The position numbers and the translations under genes were made by a program. DNA of 64,000 nt from CAKAHY01 sp963522175. GTDB taxonomy: Bacteria > Bacillota > Clostridia > Lachnospirales > Lachnospiraceae. Location of the stretch: NCBI GenBank assembly GCA_963522175.1, contig CAUQXC010000001.1, positions 310,001 through 374,000 on the forward strand, written 5' to 3'. Each line of letters starts with the position of its first letter. Within the stretch, counting starts at the first letter, position 1. The notes beneath the pieces were generated by a model. The model made no database searches, was not told the DNA's origin, and saw nothing but the letters and a program-made list of their open reading frames with translations. Shown one piece after another: positions 40,737-49,049 of the stretch.

Positions 40737-41315
40737 TTATGTCTTAAAAAATCTTGCTCTTTCAACAGCCGCTTCTATATCTCCCTTTACAGTTTTCTCT
40801 ATAAGTTCCGTAAGTCTCTTCGGGGGTATTTTCATACCGTCTATAAACCAGTTAAGCAGCAAAGAAATATAAGCACTTGTATAAAAACTCACAATAAAAT
40901 CCTCATATTCCTTTTCTATAAAATTGTCCTTTTTTATTCCGTCCACAAATGCCTGCATCAAATGTTTTGCTTTTTTAAATATAAACTTTTCCATGAGAAC
41001 CCTGCCCATGCTGTTATACGCACTGCGAAAGAGCTTTTCATTTTTTTGAAGGTAATCCATAAAAAGTAAAATTCCTTCTTCCCATGTTTGAACATCTGTG
41101 CTCTTATCCAGCAAAATCACAGCCTCCGTGTCGAAAGTCCATTCAAGCAAATCATATATATCCTTAAAATGATAATAGAAACTTGAACGTGTTATATCGC
41201 AATCTTTTGCTATATGACTGACCTTGATTTTATCAAGAGGCATACATTCCATTCTGAGCTTTAAGGCTCTTGCAAGGTTCTTTTTCGTTTTTAAGGAAAT
41301 TTCATCATTTGTCAT
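40737..41315 (-). CDS. TetR/AcrR-family regulator, last gene of the fucosidase locus
   Basis: This 192-residue protein has an N-terminal helix-turn-helix (MPLDKIKVSHIAKDCDITRSSFYYHFKDIYDLLEW) with the YYHFKDxxDLL pattern of the DhaS-like TetR branch. The C-terminal ligand/dimer domain of about 130 residues contains aromatic helices (ILLFMDYLQKNEKLFRSAYN). It starts 4 bp after cutC and is the final gene of the sugar-uptake operon. It probably controls that operon or the adjacent pyrB promoter, whose -35 is right after its stop codon. DhaS-type members can be co-activators rather than repressors. Confidence 0.9.
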   Translation of the reverse strand: MTNDEISLKTKKNLARALKLRMECMPLDKIKVSHIAKDCDITRSSFYYHFKDIYDLLEWTFDTEAVILLDKSTDVQTWEEGILLFMDYLQKNEKLFRSAYNSMGRVLMEKFIFKKAKHLMQAFVDGIKKDNFIEKEYEDFIVSFYTSAYISLLLNWFIDGMKIPPKRLTELIEKTVKGDIEAAVERARFFKT

Positions 41316-41319
41316 AGTT

Positions 41320-42018
41320 CTACCTATTTTTTATATCAACTATCCTTGTTCCGTGTACCGCTTCAACCTTAGGAAGTCTCTCCAAAAGATTTTCAAGATT
41401 TTTAAAATCAAGACCTCCGCCCGGCATTATACTAACTCCGTTTCTTATTCCGCACTCTACATAGGCTTCTAAAACGGATAAATTTTCAAGTATATCCCTT
41501 CTGTCTTTGCTTCCATGCGTTAATACGGTATCAACACCCATTTCTCCCAGCTCTTCTATCTTTTCAAGCCTCTGTTTAATAAGAATATCTTCCCCTGTTT
41601 CGGAATACAGTGCTATATGGTCAAATGCCATATGAAAAGTGAATTTTATTTTCGGATTTAAAAGCCGTGCCGTCTTTATGAGCTCCATCATATACTTTTT
41701 ATCTATATCTCCGTCGCTCGTCAGAGCTCCCGTCACTATCCTGTCGACACCTGCAATTATAGCACTTTTCATGTCCTTAAGCATGATATTTTTTTCAAAA
41801 TCCTTGTACACAAAGTCTCCGCCTCTTGCCCTTATTATGACTCCAAGTTCCGCATCTTTATATCTGCAGACGGTTTTTGCATACTCAATAGTTGCGAGGC
41901 TTGCCGTAGTTCCCCCTACGGCAAGATTATCGCAAAGCTCCACTCTGTCAACTCCCGCATCTATATACTCACTTAATAATGTCGCATTTTCAATACAGGC
42001 TTCCTTTATAATCTTCAT
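41320..42018 (-). CDS. cutC: CutC family TIM-barrel protein
   Basis: This 232-residue protein matches CutC along its length. Landmarks are KEACIENATLLSEYIDAGVDRVELCDNLAVGG at the start (given as a landmark), IIRARGGDFVYKD, ITFHMAFD-like KFTFHMAFDHI, and IMPGGGLDFKNL near the end. CutC was named for copper homeostasis, but direct copper function is doubtful. Its TIM-barrel fold and frequent position in sugar loci point to an enzyme of unknown activity. It lies 10 bp after the fucosidase gene and 4 bp before tetR in the glycan operon. A role in handling a sugar released by the fucosidase is reasonable inference. Confidence 0.92.
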   Translation of the reverse strand: MKIIKEACIENATLLSEYIDAGVDRVELCDNLAVGGTTASLATIEYAKTVCRYKDAELGVIIRARGGDFVYKDFEKNIMLKDMKSAIIAGVDRIVTGALTSDGDIDKKYMMELIKTARLLNPKIKFTFHMAFDHIALYSETGEDILIKQRLEKIEELGEMGVDTVLTHGSKDRRDILENLSVLEAYVECGIRNGVSIMPGGGLDFKNLENLLERLPKVEAVHGTRIVDIKNR

Positions 42019-42028
42019 ATTCTTTACC

Positions 42029-43339
42029 TTATTTGAGTTCTATTTCAACCACAGTATCTCTTTCATCCGGAAGAGGGTAGCAATCGCTTGCGGATGCATC
42101 AAAGAAGAAAAACGCATCCTTTGAATATTCCTTTAAATTCCAGTAATTACTCTGTAAAATCTCGGTTTTATCCTTCAAAAATCTCAGCTTCTTTATCTTA
42201 CCCGCCATATCGCTTAAGCATATTGCGCCTACCTGTTCTTCAAACACATGGGCATACAAGTATTTACCGTTTTGTGTGAATCTTCCCCACTCAGGTTTAT
42301 TATATTCAGAAATTCCGCAACCGTAAATACTCTTTGAATTAGCCTTCATCCATTCTCCGACCTTTTCAAGTATACAAGCGGATTCTTCCGGTATTTTCCC
42401 GCTTGCGTCCGGTCCCACATTCAATATGAGATTTCCGTTTTTACTTACGCATTCCACGAGCATTCTTATTACAAGTCTGTCCGATTTAAAGTGCTTATCA
42501 TGAGCATGATAACCCCAGTTGTTGTTAAGAGTTATGCAAGCCTCCCACGGAATAGAATTTCCCGCCTCGTCAACTATGCCTTCAGGCGGTATCATCTGCT
42601 CCGGTGAAGCAAAATCTCCGGCATAAGTACTCGGATTAAGACTTTTTATGGTTCCGGCATACTCCGCGCTTCCCTCAAGCCTGTTATCCGTTATAATATC
42701 GGGCTGGTACTTTCTTACCATTTCCATAAGCTCTTTTGCTTTCCACTTTTCACAGTTCATAGGGCCGTATGAAAAATCGAACCACATCAAATCGAGCTTT
42801 CCGTAGTTTGTCACAAGCTCCTTTACCTGTGCATGCATAAACTCAAGGTAGTTGTCAAAATTATGCTTATAATCCTTCCATTCCTCATTATCTCTCATAG
42901 GGTGGTGCATATCATTGTAATGCGGGTAATCCTCATGTCTCCAGTCTAAAAGAGAAAAATAAAGTCCCACTCTTATGCCCTCAGCTCTGAATGCATCCAA
43001 AAATTCTTTCACAAGATCTCTGTGGCAGGCGGCATTCATGGAATTGAAATCGCTCACCTTGCTGTCATACAGACAAAAACCGTCATGATGCTTAGCCGTC
43101 AGTACCGCATACTTCATTCCCGCCTTTTTTGCAAGCTTTGCCCACTCCTTGGGATTATAGTCCTCACAGGTAAATTCTTCCGTAAGATAATCATAATCCT
43201 CTTTTTTTATCTTTTCTCTTGAACGTACCCATTCACCCCTTGCGGGTATGGCGTACAAACCCCAGTGTATGAACATACCGAATCTTGCATCCCTGTACCA
43301 TTCTGTCCTTTTTGTTCTCTCTTCTATAAGTTTATTCAT
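42029..43339 (-). CDS. GH29 alpha-L-fucosidase, cytoplasmic
   Basis: This 436-residue enzyme has the GH29 features WYRDARFGMFIHWGLYAIPARGEWV (landmark at residues 14-38), VLTAKHHDGFCLYDS and LDLMWFDFSYGP, where Asp188 is the likely nucleophile. The length fits the catalytic barrel with a small C-terminal beta domain and no carbohydrate-binding module. No signal peptide is present, so it should act inside the cell on imported fucosylated sugars. It follows the transglutaminase-fold gene by 3 bp and is followed by cutC. The linkage (alpha-1,2/3/4/6) cannot be told. The importer and YesMN control genes upstream support the pathway. Confidence 0.93.
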   Translation of the reverse strand: MNKLIEERTKRTEWYRDARFGMFIHWGLYAIPARGEWVRSREKIKKEDYDYLTEEFTCEDYNPKEWAKLAKKAGMKYAVLTAKHHDGFCLYDSKVSDFNSMNAACHRDLVKEFLDAFRAEGIRVGLYFSLLDWRHEDYPHYNDMHHPMRDNEEWKDYKHNFDNYLEFMHAQVKELVTNYGKLDLMWFDFSYGPMNCEKWKAKELMEMVRKYQPDIITDNRLEGSAEYAGTIKSLNPSTYAGDFASPEQMIPPEGIVDEAGNSIPWEACITLNNNWGYHAHDKHFKSDRLVIRMLVECVSKNGNLILNVGPDASGKIPEESACILEKVGEWMKANSKSIYGCGISEYNKPEWGRFTQNGKYLYAHVFEEQVGAICLSDMAGKIKKLRFLKDKTEILQSNYWNLKEYSKDAFFFFDASASDCYPLPDERDTVVEIELK

Positions 43340-43342
43340 AAA

Positions 43343-45688
43343 TTACTCCTGTTCTCTTACAAGCTTAGTTATTTTTTCTATTAAATTTTGACTGCCTACC
43401 TGATAACCGCTGAAAGCATATACGGCTACATTATCCTTGCATAATGCCACTATTGGAAGCGTTTCGTGATTTACAAAGAGACTTCGTCCGAATTCTTCCT
43501 GCAAACCCTCTCCCAAGTCCGTATATATCTCCGCTTCGCCGTTCCTTTCCAAAAGCTCGTTAAGAGCATGGTCTTTTCCTTCAAATTTCTTTGTAAAAAG
43601 AAGCTTCAGCTTGAAATCTTTCAAAAAATTATCCTTTGAAAGCAAGTCGTTTGCTATATGCTGTGTAGGCTCCTCTTCCTCTTTAAGCCACATTACAAGA
43701 CTTAATCTTCCTTCCTTTCCTGAAAGCTTAAGCTTTTTTTGCAAGCGCTTCGGCACAACAAATTTTGTCAGCATATCATTTACATCCGGCTGCATATATT
43801 CCAAGTCAAGCTCACACTCACTGCCCGCCTCAAGCTTCAATATATTGTACTTACAGCAGGTGTTTCCGCTTGGAAGCCTATTCGCCGTAGTAATAACATA
43901 TTCTCCCGCAGGAAGCTTCATATTTTCTTTTATCTCACTTTTATCGAGAGGAAGCAAGACATCCTCATGCCTGTCATATCTTGCTATCGAAAATGATTCT
44001 TTGAAATAAGACAAATCTCCATGCAGACGAAGATATGCCCTGTCTTTCTTTTTAATCTCTTCCGGAACAAAAGAACCGTCTATATACTTAAGGCTTTCCA
44101 AAGCTTCGGAAAGTTCGTTAAAAGGAACGAAGTCCGTACCGTTATGGACAAAAACCTCCGAATTTACAAGCCTTGAAGCTATTCCCATGCTCCTTAATAT
44201 ATTTACGACAAATATTTTTACCGACAGAGCCGAACCCGTCATCGTCTCATATACTCCCATAGGTTCGGTAATAATCTTTTCTCTTGTAAGTCTTATCTCC
44301 GACACAAAAGAAAGTATGGATTTAATATTTAAAAACTCCTTTTTAAATACGGCTCTGCATGGATTTAGATTCTCAGTAGCCACTACGGGATTTTGTATGA
44401 ATTTGCGGTAGAGCTCAAAATCCACGGCATAAACATTGCTTGACAGATAACACTCTCTCAGCACCTCTATACTTATATCCCTTTTATTCTTTTCCGATAA
44501 AATATCCCATAAAGACTCCATGCCCTCCGAAAAAACTTGAGCCTGAGTCTCTATATTCGGGAAAGGTTTTTTCTCATACTTGTACTTCTTTTTCGGTAGG
44601 TTTTTTTTTCTGTTTCTTGTGCTTGCCGGAGGTGCAAAAACCATAAGTTCTTTGTATGTATTGTATTCCGGCTCATAATTCTTTATATCTATATAAAAAA
44701 CTTCATTTTCAGCGGTATTCAAAGGTATTATGTAATTTTTTTCGCGATATAAGCTTAAAAATATACTTCCGCAGCCTATATCCGTTTCATACATGCCTTC
44801 ATTATCCGTTTCGGCTTTTATTATGGGTAAAAATCCGGCGTAATTCATAAGACAGATGTTAAAGCTTGTATCCGCCAAAGCTTTTTTTCCCTCGCTTATG
44901 TAAAGCCTTATATGTCTTGTGTCGGCATAGCTTTTCGTTCGGTTTATCTCATATACACCCTCATTAAAGCTTAGGGTATCCTCTCCTATTTCTTTACCCG
45001 AATTATCGTACAAAAGGCTTCTTACGGTCATCGCTCTGGCGCTTGCATCATCGAACCAGCCCTTATCAAGTATTTCTTCCGGCTCACAAGCCCCGAGGTA
45101 ATGCCATGCATTGTCAACATAAACCTCCACCCATGCATGATTGTCATCACAGTGTGCCCAATAAGGAGCATAAACCTGTCTTGCCGGTATACCTGCCGCC
45201 CTCAACACGGATACCGTAAATATTGATTCCTCGCCGCATCTGCCGTAGCCCGAGTTATAGACACTGACAGGATCCAAGGTTCTGTCATCAGTACTTCTGT
45301 AGGTAACATTTTTAGCACACCAATAATTGAGCTTAATGACGTTTTCCTTCTCATCCTTTCCCAACAGATCCTTTACAAGATTATAAAAGAAAAATCTGTT
45401 TGAAACGATTTTTTCATCACCTACTCTATGGAACAAAACATAATTTAGGAATATATCCTCATCCATGTCGGCACATCTTGTCTGTCTGAGGTTTACGCCC
45501 ATCATTGCATAGTCCGAAATAACTTCTTTTTTGACATTTGCCAAGTCCGCATAAGGCATATTTAAATACAAAAATGCCAGATACTTTCCTAAATTTTCAT
45601 CTTCACAGCTTAATATGAACTCCTTTATATCATTCAAAAAAGGATGATTTTTCAGCCTTTCTTGCATTTTATCATAGTATTCAAACAT
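43343..45688 (-). CDS. Transglutaminase-fold cysteine hydrolase of a glycan operon
   Basis: This 781-residue protein has a transglutaminase core with Cys151 (YGRCGEES), His184 (DDNHAWVEVYV) and the third triad position in LGACEPEE, where Glu202 stands in for the usual Asp. N-terminal helices precede it. A second part (about 210-430) is beta-rich, and a third part has further helical and beta segments. No signal peptide is visible once the ATG at 45688 is used (GAGAGG upstream). Related large transglutaminase-like proteins with GACEP occur in Bacteroides, to my memory. The fold is shared with peptide:N-glycanases, so cleavage of an amide link in imported glycopeptides is an attractive guess. 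It sits between the importer permeases and the fucosidase. Confidence 0.8.
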   Translation of the reverse strand: MFEYYDKMQERLKNHPFLNDIKEFILSCEDENLGKYLAFLYLNMPYADLANVKKEVISDYAMMGVNLRQTRCADMDEDIFLNYVLFHRVGDEKIVSNRFFFYNLVKDLLGKDEKENVIKLNYWCAKNVTYRSTDDRTLDPVSVYNSGYGRCGEESIFTVSVLRAAGIPARQVYAPYWAHCDDNHAWVEVYVDNAWHYLGACEPEEILDKGWFDDASARAMTVRSLLYDNSGKEIGEDTLSFNEGVYEINRTKSYADTRHIRLYISEGKKALADTSFNICLMNYAGFLPIIKAETDNEGMYETDIGCGSIFLSLYREKNYIIPLNTAENEVFYIDIKNYEPEYNTYKELMVFAPPASTRNRKKNLPKKKYKYEKKPFPNIETQAQVFSEGMESLWDILSEKNKRDISIEVLRECYLSSNVYAVDFELYRKFIQNPVVATENLNPCRAVFKKEFLNIKSILSFVSEIRLTREKIITEPMGVYETMTGSALSVKIFVVNILRSMGIASRLVNSEVFVHNGTDFVPFNELSEALESLKYIDGSFVPEEIKKKDRAYLRLHGDLSYFKESFSIARYDRHEDVLLPLDKSEIKENMKLPAGEYVITTANRLPSGNTCCKYNILKLEAGSECELDLEYMQPDVNDMLTKFVVPKRLQKKLKLSGKEGRLSLVMWLKEEEEPTQHIANDLLSKDNFLKDFKLKLLFTKKFEGKDHALNELLERNGEAEIYTDLGEGLQEEFGRSLFVNHETLPIVALCKDNVAVYAFSGYQVGSQNLIEKITKLVREQE

Positions 45689-45704
45689 TTCTTTCCTCTC
45701 TAAT

Positions 45705-46535
45705 TTACTCCTTAACCGCACCTGCGGCGAGTCCGCTTTCAACCTTCTCCTGAAACAGCAGATATATGGTAAGAGGTACGGCAACCGTTATAACTATTCC
45801 CGCCATCATAAGCCCGTATTCGGATCCTCTTTCTCCGTTAAAATTTAAAAGCCCCAGAGCAATAGGTCTTAACTTCTTGTCATTTATAAATAACAGAGGG
45901 AAAAGGATATTGTTCCATGCCCCCATAAAATTAAATATGGATATCGTCGATATGGCAGGCAAGGTAAGAGGTATCATTATTTTGGAATATATTTGAAAAT
46001 AGCTTGCTCCGTCTATAATTGCCGCCTCTTCAAGCGAACGGTTTACCCCCTTCATAAAGGTTATCATGACCATTATGCTGAACGGCAGATTGAAAGCCAC
46101 ATAAACAAGTATCAGGGCAAGAATATTATTTTTAAGGTTAAATAAGCCTATTATGTAAGATATAGGTACCAAAATCGTATGCATAGGCACCATCATACCG
46201 AGTAAAAATATTATCACCAAAATCTTATTAAGCTTAAATTCAAATCTTGCAAGGGCGTAAGCCGCCATAGTCGAAACTATACTTGTCAAAATCACGGTGC
46301 TTCCCGCCTGTATAAGCGAATTTATGAAATAATCGCTCATATTTGCGTCCTTCCATGCCACAATGTAGTTATTCCACTGCGGAACCTTCGGAAGGGCAAA
46401 GGGATTGGAGAATATTTCAAGCTTGGTTTTTAAAGACGAGATTATCGTAAAAAGCATAGGTGCCACAAAGACAAGTGCCATAAGGATTAAAAACACATAC
46501 GTTACCGTCTTCATGCCTGTACTGAGTTTTTTCAT
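45705..46535 (-). CDS. Sugar ABC transporter permease (MalG type)
   Basis: This 276-residue protein has six transmembrane helices and the EAA motif EEAAIIDGASYFQIYSKIMIPLTLPAI (landmark), with the G at the expected place. Such permeases form a heterodimer with the upstream MalF-type subunit. The ATG at 46535 has GGGAGG about 8 nt upstream and lies 2 bp downstream of the stop of the previous gene; the longer frame overlapping it is not used. No ATPase gene is in the locus. As usual for these oligosaccharide importers, a shared MsmX-type ATPase encoded elsewhere may serve. Confidence 0.9.
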   Translation of the reverse strand: MKKLSTGMKTVTYVFLILMALVFVAPMLFTIISSLKTKLEIFSNPFALPKVPQWNNYIVAWKDANMSDYFINSLIQAGSTVILTSIVSTMAAYALARFEFKLNKILVIIFLLGMMVPMHTILVPISYIIGLFNLKNNILALILVYVAFNLPFSIMVMITFMKGVNRSLEEAAIIDGASYFQIYSKIMIPLTLPAISTISIFNFMGAWNNILFPLLFINDKKLRPIALGLLNFNGERGSEYGLMMAGIVITVAVPLTIYLLFQEKVESGLAAGAVKE

Positions 46536-46536
46536 T

Positions 46537-47427
46537 CTATTCCTCCCTCTTTCCCTTATTAAGTAATGCATTGCTTCCTACAGTTCCCACAAGGCAAATA
46601 AGCATTATGATAATACCGATAGCCGAACCCACACCGTAATGGCTGTACTTAAATGCTTCGCTTATCATAAGTGTCGTAGGCAGATTGGTAAGTCCGTTCG
46701 GACCTCCGCTTGTCATCGCATACACGAGATCAAAGACCTTAACGCTTCCGATAATATCCATAACTATGCACATTATAAGCGTCGGTTTTAACATAGGAAT
46801 TGTTACGTTAAAAAACATCTGTACGGGATTGGCACCGTCTATAGCCGCCGCCTCATACAAATCGCTCGGGATTACGGTAAGTCCGGCAAGAATTATTACC
46901 ATATAGTACCCTATTCCCGCCCAAACGTTTACTCCCACCACGGTATTCATAGCGGTTGCCTTATTTACAAGCCACGGAATGGCAAATTGTTTAAGACCCA
47001 CATTGGTAAGCAGGGTATTTAAAGCTCCCGTAGGCATAAAAACAAAGTACCACATAAGACCTATAGCCGTCATCGGAAATACGGTCGGAACAAAAAATAT
47101 GGTTTTAAAAAATCTGTAAGCTTTAAGCTTCGCATTTACAGCCACGGCTAAGAGCAAGGCTATAGGAGTATGCAAAAGCACGCTGAAAACCACCATTCTT
47201 ACCATGTTTGAAAGCGACAGGATAAACTGTTTATTACGAAAAGCGCTTATGTAGTTTCCCATACCTACAAACTTTAGCCCCGATCCCGCCAGTCCGTCCC
47301 ACTGCACAAAGGAAAAATAGACCCCTCCCAAAATCGGTAAAAGTTGAAAAACCGTATATAATAAGAGTGCCGGCAGGATAAATAAAAATATAGTAAATTT
47401 GGCTTTGCCGGTTTTAAGTTTAATCAT
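46537..47427 (-). CDS. Sugar ABC transporter permease (MalF type)
   Basis: This 296-residue protein has six transmembrane helices and opens with IFLFILPALLLYTVFQLLPI, a typical MalF/UgpA start. The EAA motif is DLYEAAAIDGANPVQMFFNVTIP. It pairs with the downstream MalG-type protein to carry an oligosaccharide across the membrane. A hairpin between this gene and the binding-protein gene upstream should lower its expression. The MalF-type periplasmic loop is short, as in Gram-positive members. Confidence 0.9.
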   Translation of the reverse strand: MIKLKTGKAKFTIFLFILPALLLYTVFQLLPILGGVYFSFVQWDGLAGSGLKFVGMGNYISAFRNKQFILSLSNMVRMVVFSVLLHTPIALLLAVAVNAKLKAYRFFKTIFFVPTVFPMTAIGLMWYFVFMPTGALNTLLTNVGLKQFAIPWLVNKATAMNTVVGVNVWAGIGYYMVIILAGLTVIPSDLYEAAAIDGANPVQMFFNVTIPMLKPTLIMCIVMDIIGSVKVFDLVYAMTSGGPNGLTNLPTTLMISEAFKYSHYGVGSAIGIIIMLICLVGTVGSNALLNKGKREE

Positions 47428-47455
47428 TGTATCTCCTTCACATTTAAAAGTAAGA

Positions 47456-47479
47456 GGCTGTTTGTAACAGCAAACAGCC
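47456..47479 (-). terminator. Intra-operon attenuator after the sugar-binding protein gene
   Basis: GGCTGTTTG and CAAACAGCC form a 9-bp stem with a 6-nt loop, followed on the minus strand by a broken T-run (TCTTACTTTT). It would favour expression of the binding protein over the permeases. Confidence 0.65.
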
Positions 47480-47494
47480 CCTAAATATTATGAA

Positions 47495-48865
47495 TTATTG
47501 TGCATTGTCTATTTCCGCCTGTATCTCTGCGGCCGCCTCTTCGGCACTTGCACCTGTAAACAAGCTCATTATAGAGTTTCTTGTTCTGTCCTGCATAGAT
47601 TGAAGCTCATCAAAGTCAAATACGTCTACGCCCACACCTTCACTTGTAGCGCCGAGCTTCATGCTTTCGATAAATAAAGGGCTAACCTTTGTATCATCAA
47701 TATCAACACCCTCTATAGGCATCATGAACTGTGCTTCTTCTGCATATTTCTTTGCCGCTTCCTTACTTGTAAGCATCTTTACAAGCTCTATGGTAAGCTC
47801 AAGCTCCTTGCCTTCAAGCTTGCCGTTAATCATGTATGGACTGAGTACCTGCATATCATGATTCTTAAACTCAGGCTTTTCCTTAAAATAAGGGAATTTC
47901 GCTATTTTTATATCCTTGTTTGCCGGTGTCTTTTCAGGATCCGTATATCTTCCTATCATCCAAGGTCCCGTAACTATCATGGCAGCTTCACCGTTTTGGA
48001 ATGCAGTGTTTGCAACATCATCCTGTAAACCTACCGCATTAGGATCAAATGCCTTTGCATCTATTAAATCTTTAACATACTGTAATGTTTGTACAACATC
48101 CGGATCCGTCCACTTCTTTGTTCTGTTTCCGAGCTCTTTTGCCGCCTCGGTACCTAACCATTTATAGAAAATCTGGTCATGCAAATGTCCGCCCATGTAG
48201 TTTGAGCCTTCTCCCAAAGCTATAGGAGTAACTCCTGCGGCATTTAATTTATCTATGGCTTTAAGAAGCTCATCCCATGTTTCAGGGAACTTCTCCACTC
48301 CCGCCTGCTTTAATATATCTTCATGGTAATATACACCTATAAGACCTGATTCCATAGGAACGGCATAGGTTCCGTCTTTACCCGGTACACTGTAGTATGC
48401 CAGAGCTCCCGGCGCGAAGCTGTCTCCCCACTCCTTATCCTCTTTTAAATACGGGGTAACATCAAGCAAGAAGCCGTTATCTATATATTTTTGTAAGTTT
48501 GCCACACCCTGAACACGGTAAATATTTGCCATTTTTCCGGATGCCATGTCGGTTGATAGAATATTGTTGAATGCACTCTCGTCACCTTGAGAATCATCAA
48601 TGATTTCCACCTCGGGATGCTTAGCCTTGAATTCATCTATAACACCGTTATACACCTTTACTATATCGGAAGTTCCCGCCATACGTGTAAGCAATCTTAT
48701 CTTGATTTTTTCTCCTGAAGCCTCATTATTGCCCTGTGCGCCCGCACCTTCTCCTGAAGCCTTATCTCCCGCCTGTTCTGTTGTACCTGAAGATGTACAA
48801 GCTGTCAGTGCTCCGAGACCCAAAGCCAAACTCATACCCAATACCGCCAGTTTTTTTAATTTCAT
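47495..48865 (-). CDS. Sugar ABC transporter substrate-binding lipoprotein (family 1)
   Basis: This 456-residue lipoprotein has signal peptide with lipobox LTAC, Cys23, followed by a Gly/Ser/Ala/Glu linker (GEGAGAQGNNEASGE). The family-1 solute-binding domain shows VYNGVIDEFKAKHPEVEII, ETWDELLKAIDKLNAAGVTP and NGEAAMIVTGPWMIGRY, which are typical of oligosaccharide-binding proteins. It captures a sugar outside the cell for the MalF/MalG pair. AAGGGAGG lies before the ATG. Divergent YesM/YesN genes sit upstream. Fucosylated glycans are the likely ligands given the fucosidase downstream, but this is inference. Confidence 0.92.
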   Translation of the reverse strand: MKLKKLAVLGMSLALGLGALTACTSSGTTEQAGDKASGEGAGAQGNNEASGEKIKIRLLTRMAGTSDIVKVYNGVIDEFKAKHPEVEIIDDSQGDESAFNNILSTDMASGKMANIYRVQGVANLQKYIDNGFLLDVTPYLKEDKEWGDSFAPGALAYYSVPGKDGTYAVPMESGLIGVYYHEDILKQAGVEKFPETWDELLKAIDKLNAAGVTPIALGEGSNYMGGHLHDQIFYKWLGTEAAKELGNRTKKWTDPDVVQTLQYVKDLIDAKAFDPNAVGLQDDVANTAFQNGEAAMIVTGPWMIGRYTDPEKTPANKDIKIAKFPYFKEKPEFKNHDMQVLSPYMINGKLEGKELELTIELVKMLTSKEAAKKYAEEAQFMMPIEGVDIDDTKVSPLFIESMKLGATSEGVGVDVFDFDELQSMQDRTRNSIMSLFTGASAEEAAAEIQAEIDNAQ

Positions 48866-48968
48866 AAATATCCTCCCTTATAACTTATGATATACACTTA
48901 ACACTAAGTTTATACTGCGAATTATACCAATTTACTCTTTTTAAACCTATGGAATTTTTATAGATTTC

Positions 48969-48997
48969 TTGTCATTTTTAGGGGCGGTGTGTATAAT
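48969..48997 (+). promoter_or_regulatory. Promoter of the YesM/YesN operon
   Basis: TTGTCA (48969-48974) and TATAAT (48992-48997) are 17 bp apart, 52 bp before the TTG start. On the other strand, a TATAAT at about 48924-48929 faces the binding-protein gene but lacks a good -35, which fits activation by YesN. Confidence 0.7.
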
Positions 48998-49049
48998 TAT
49001 ATATATGAATTTTTGGTAAATATGCACAGTATTTATTTGGGAGATTATT

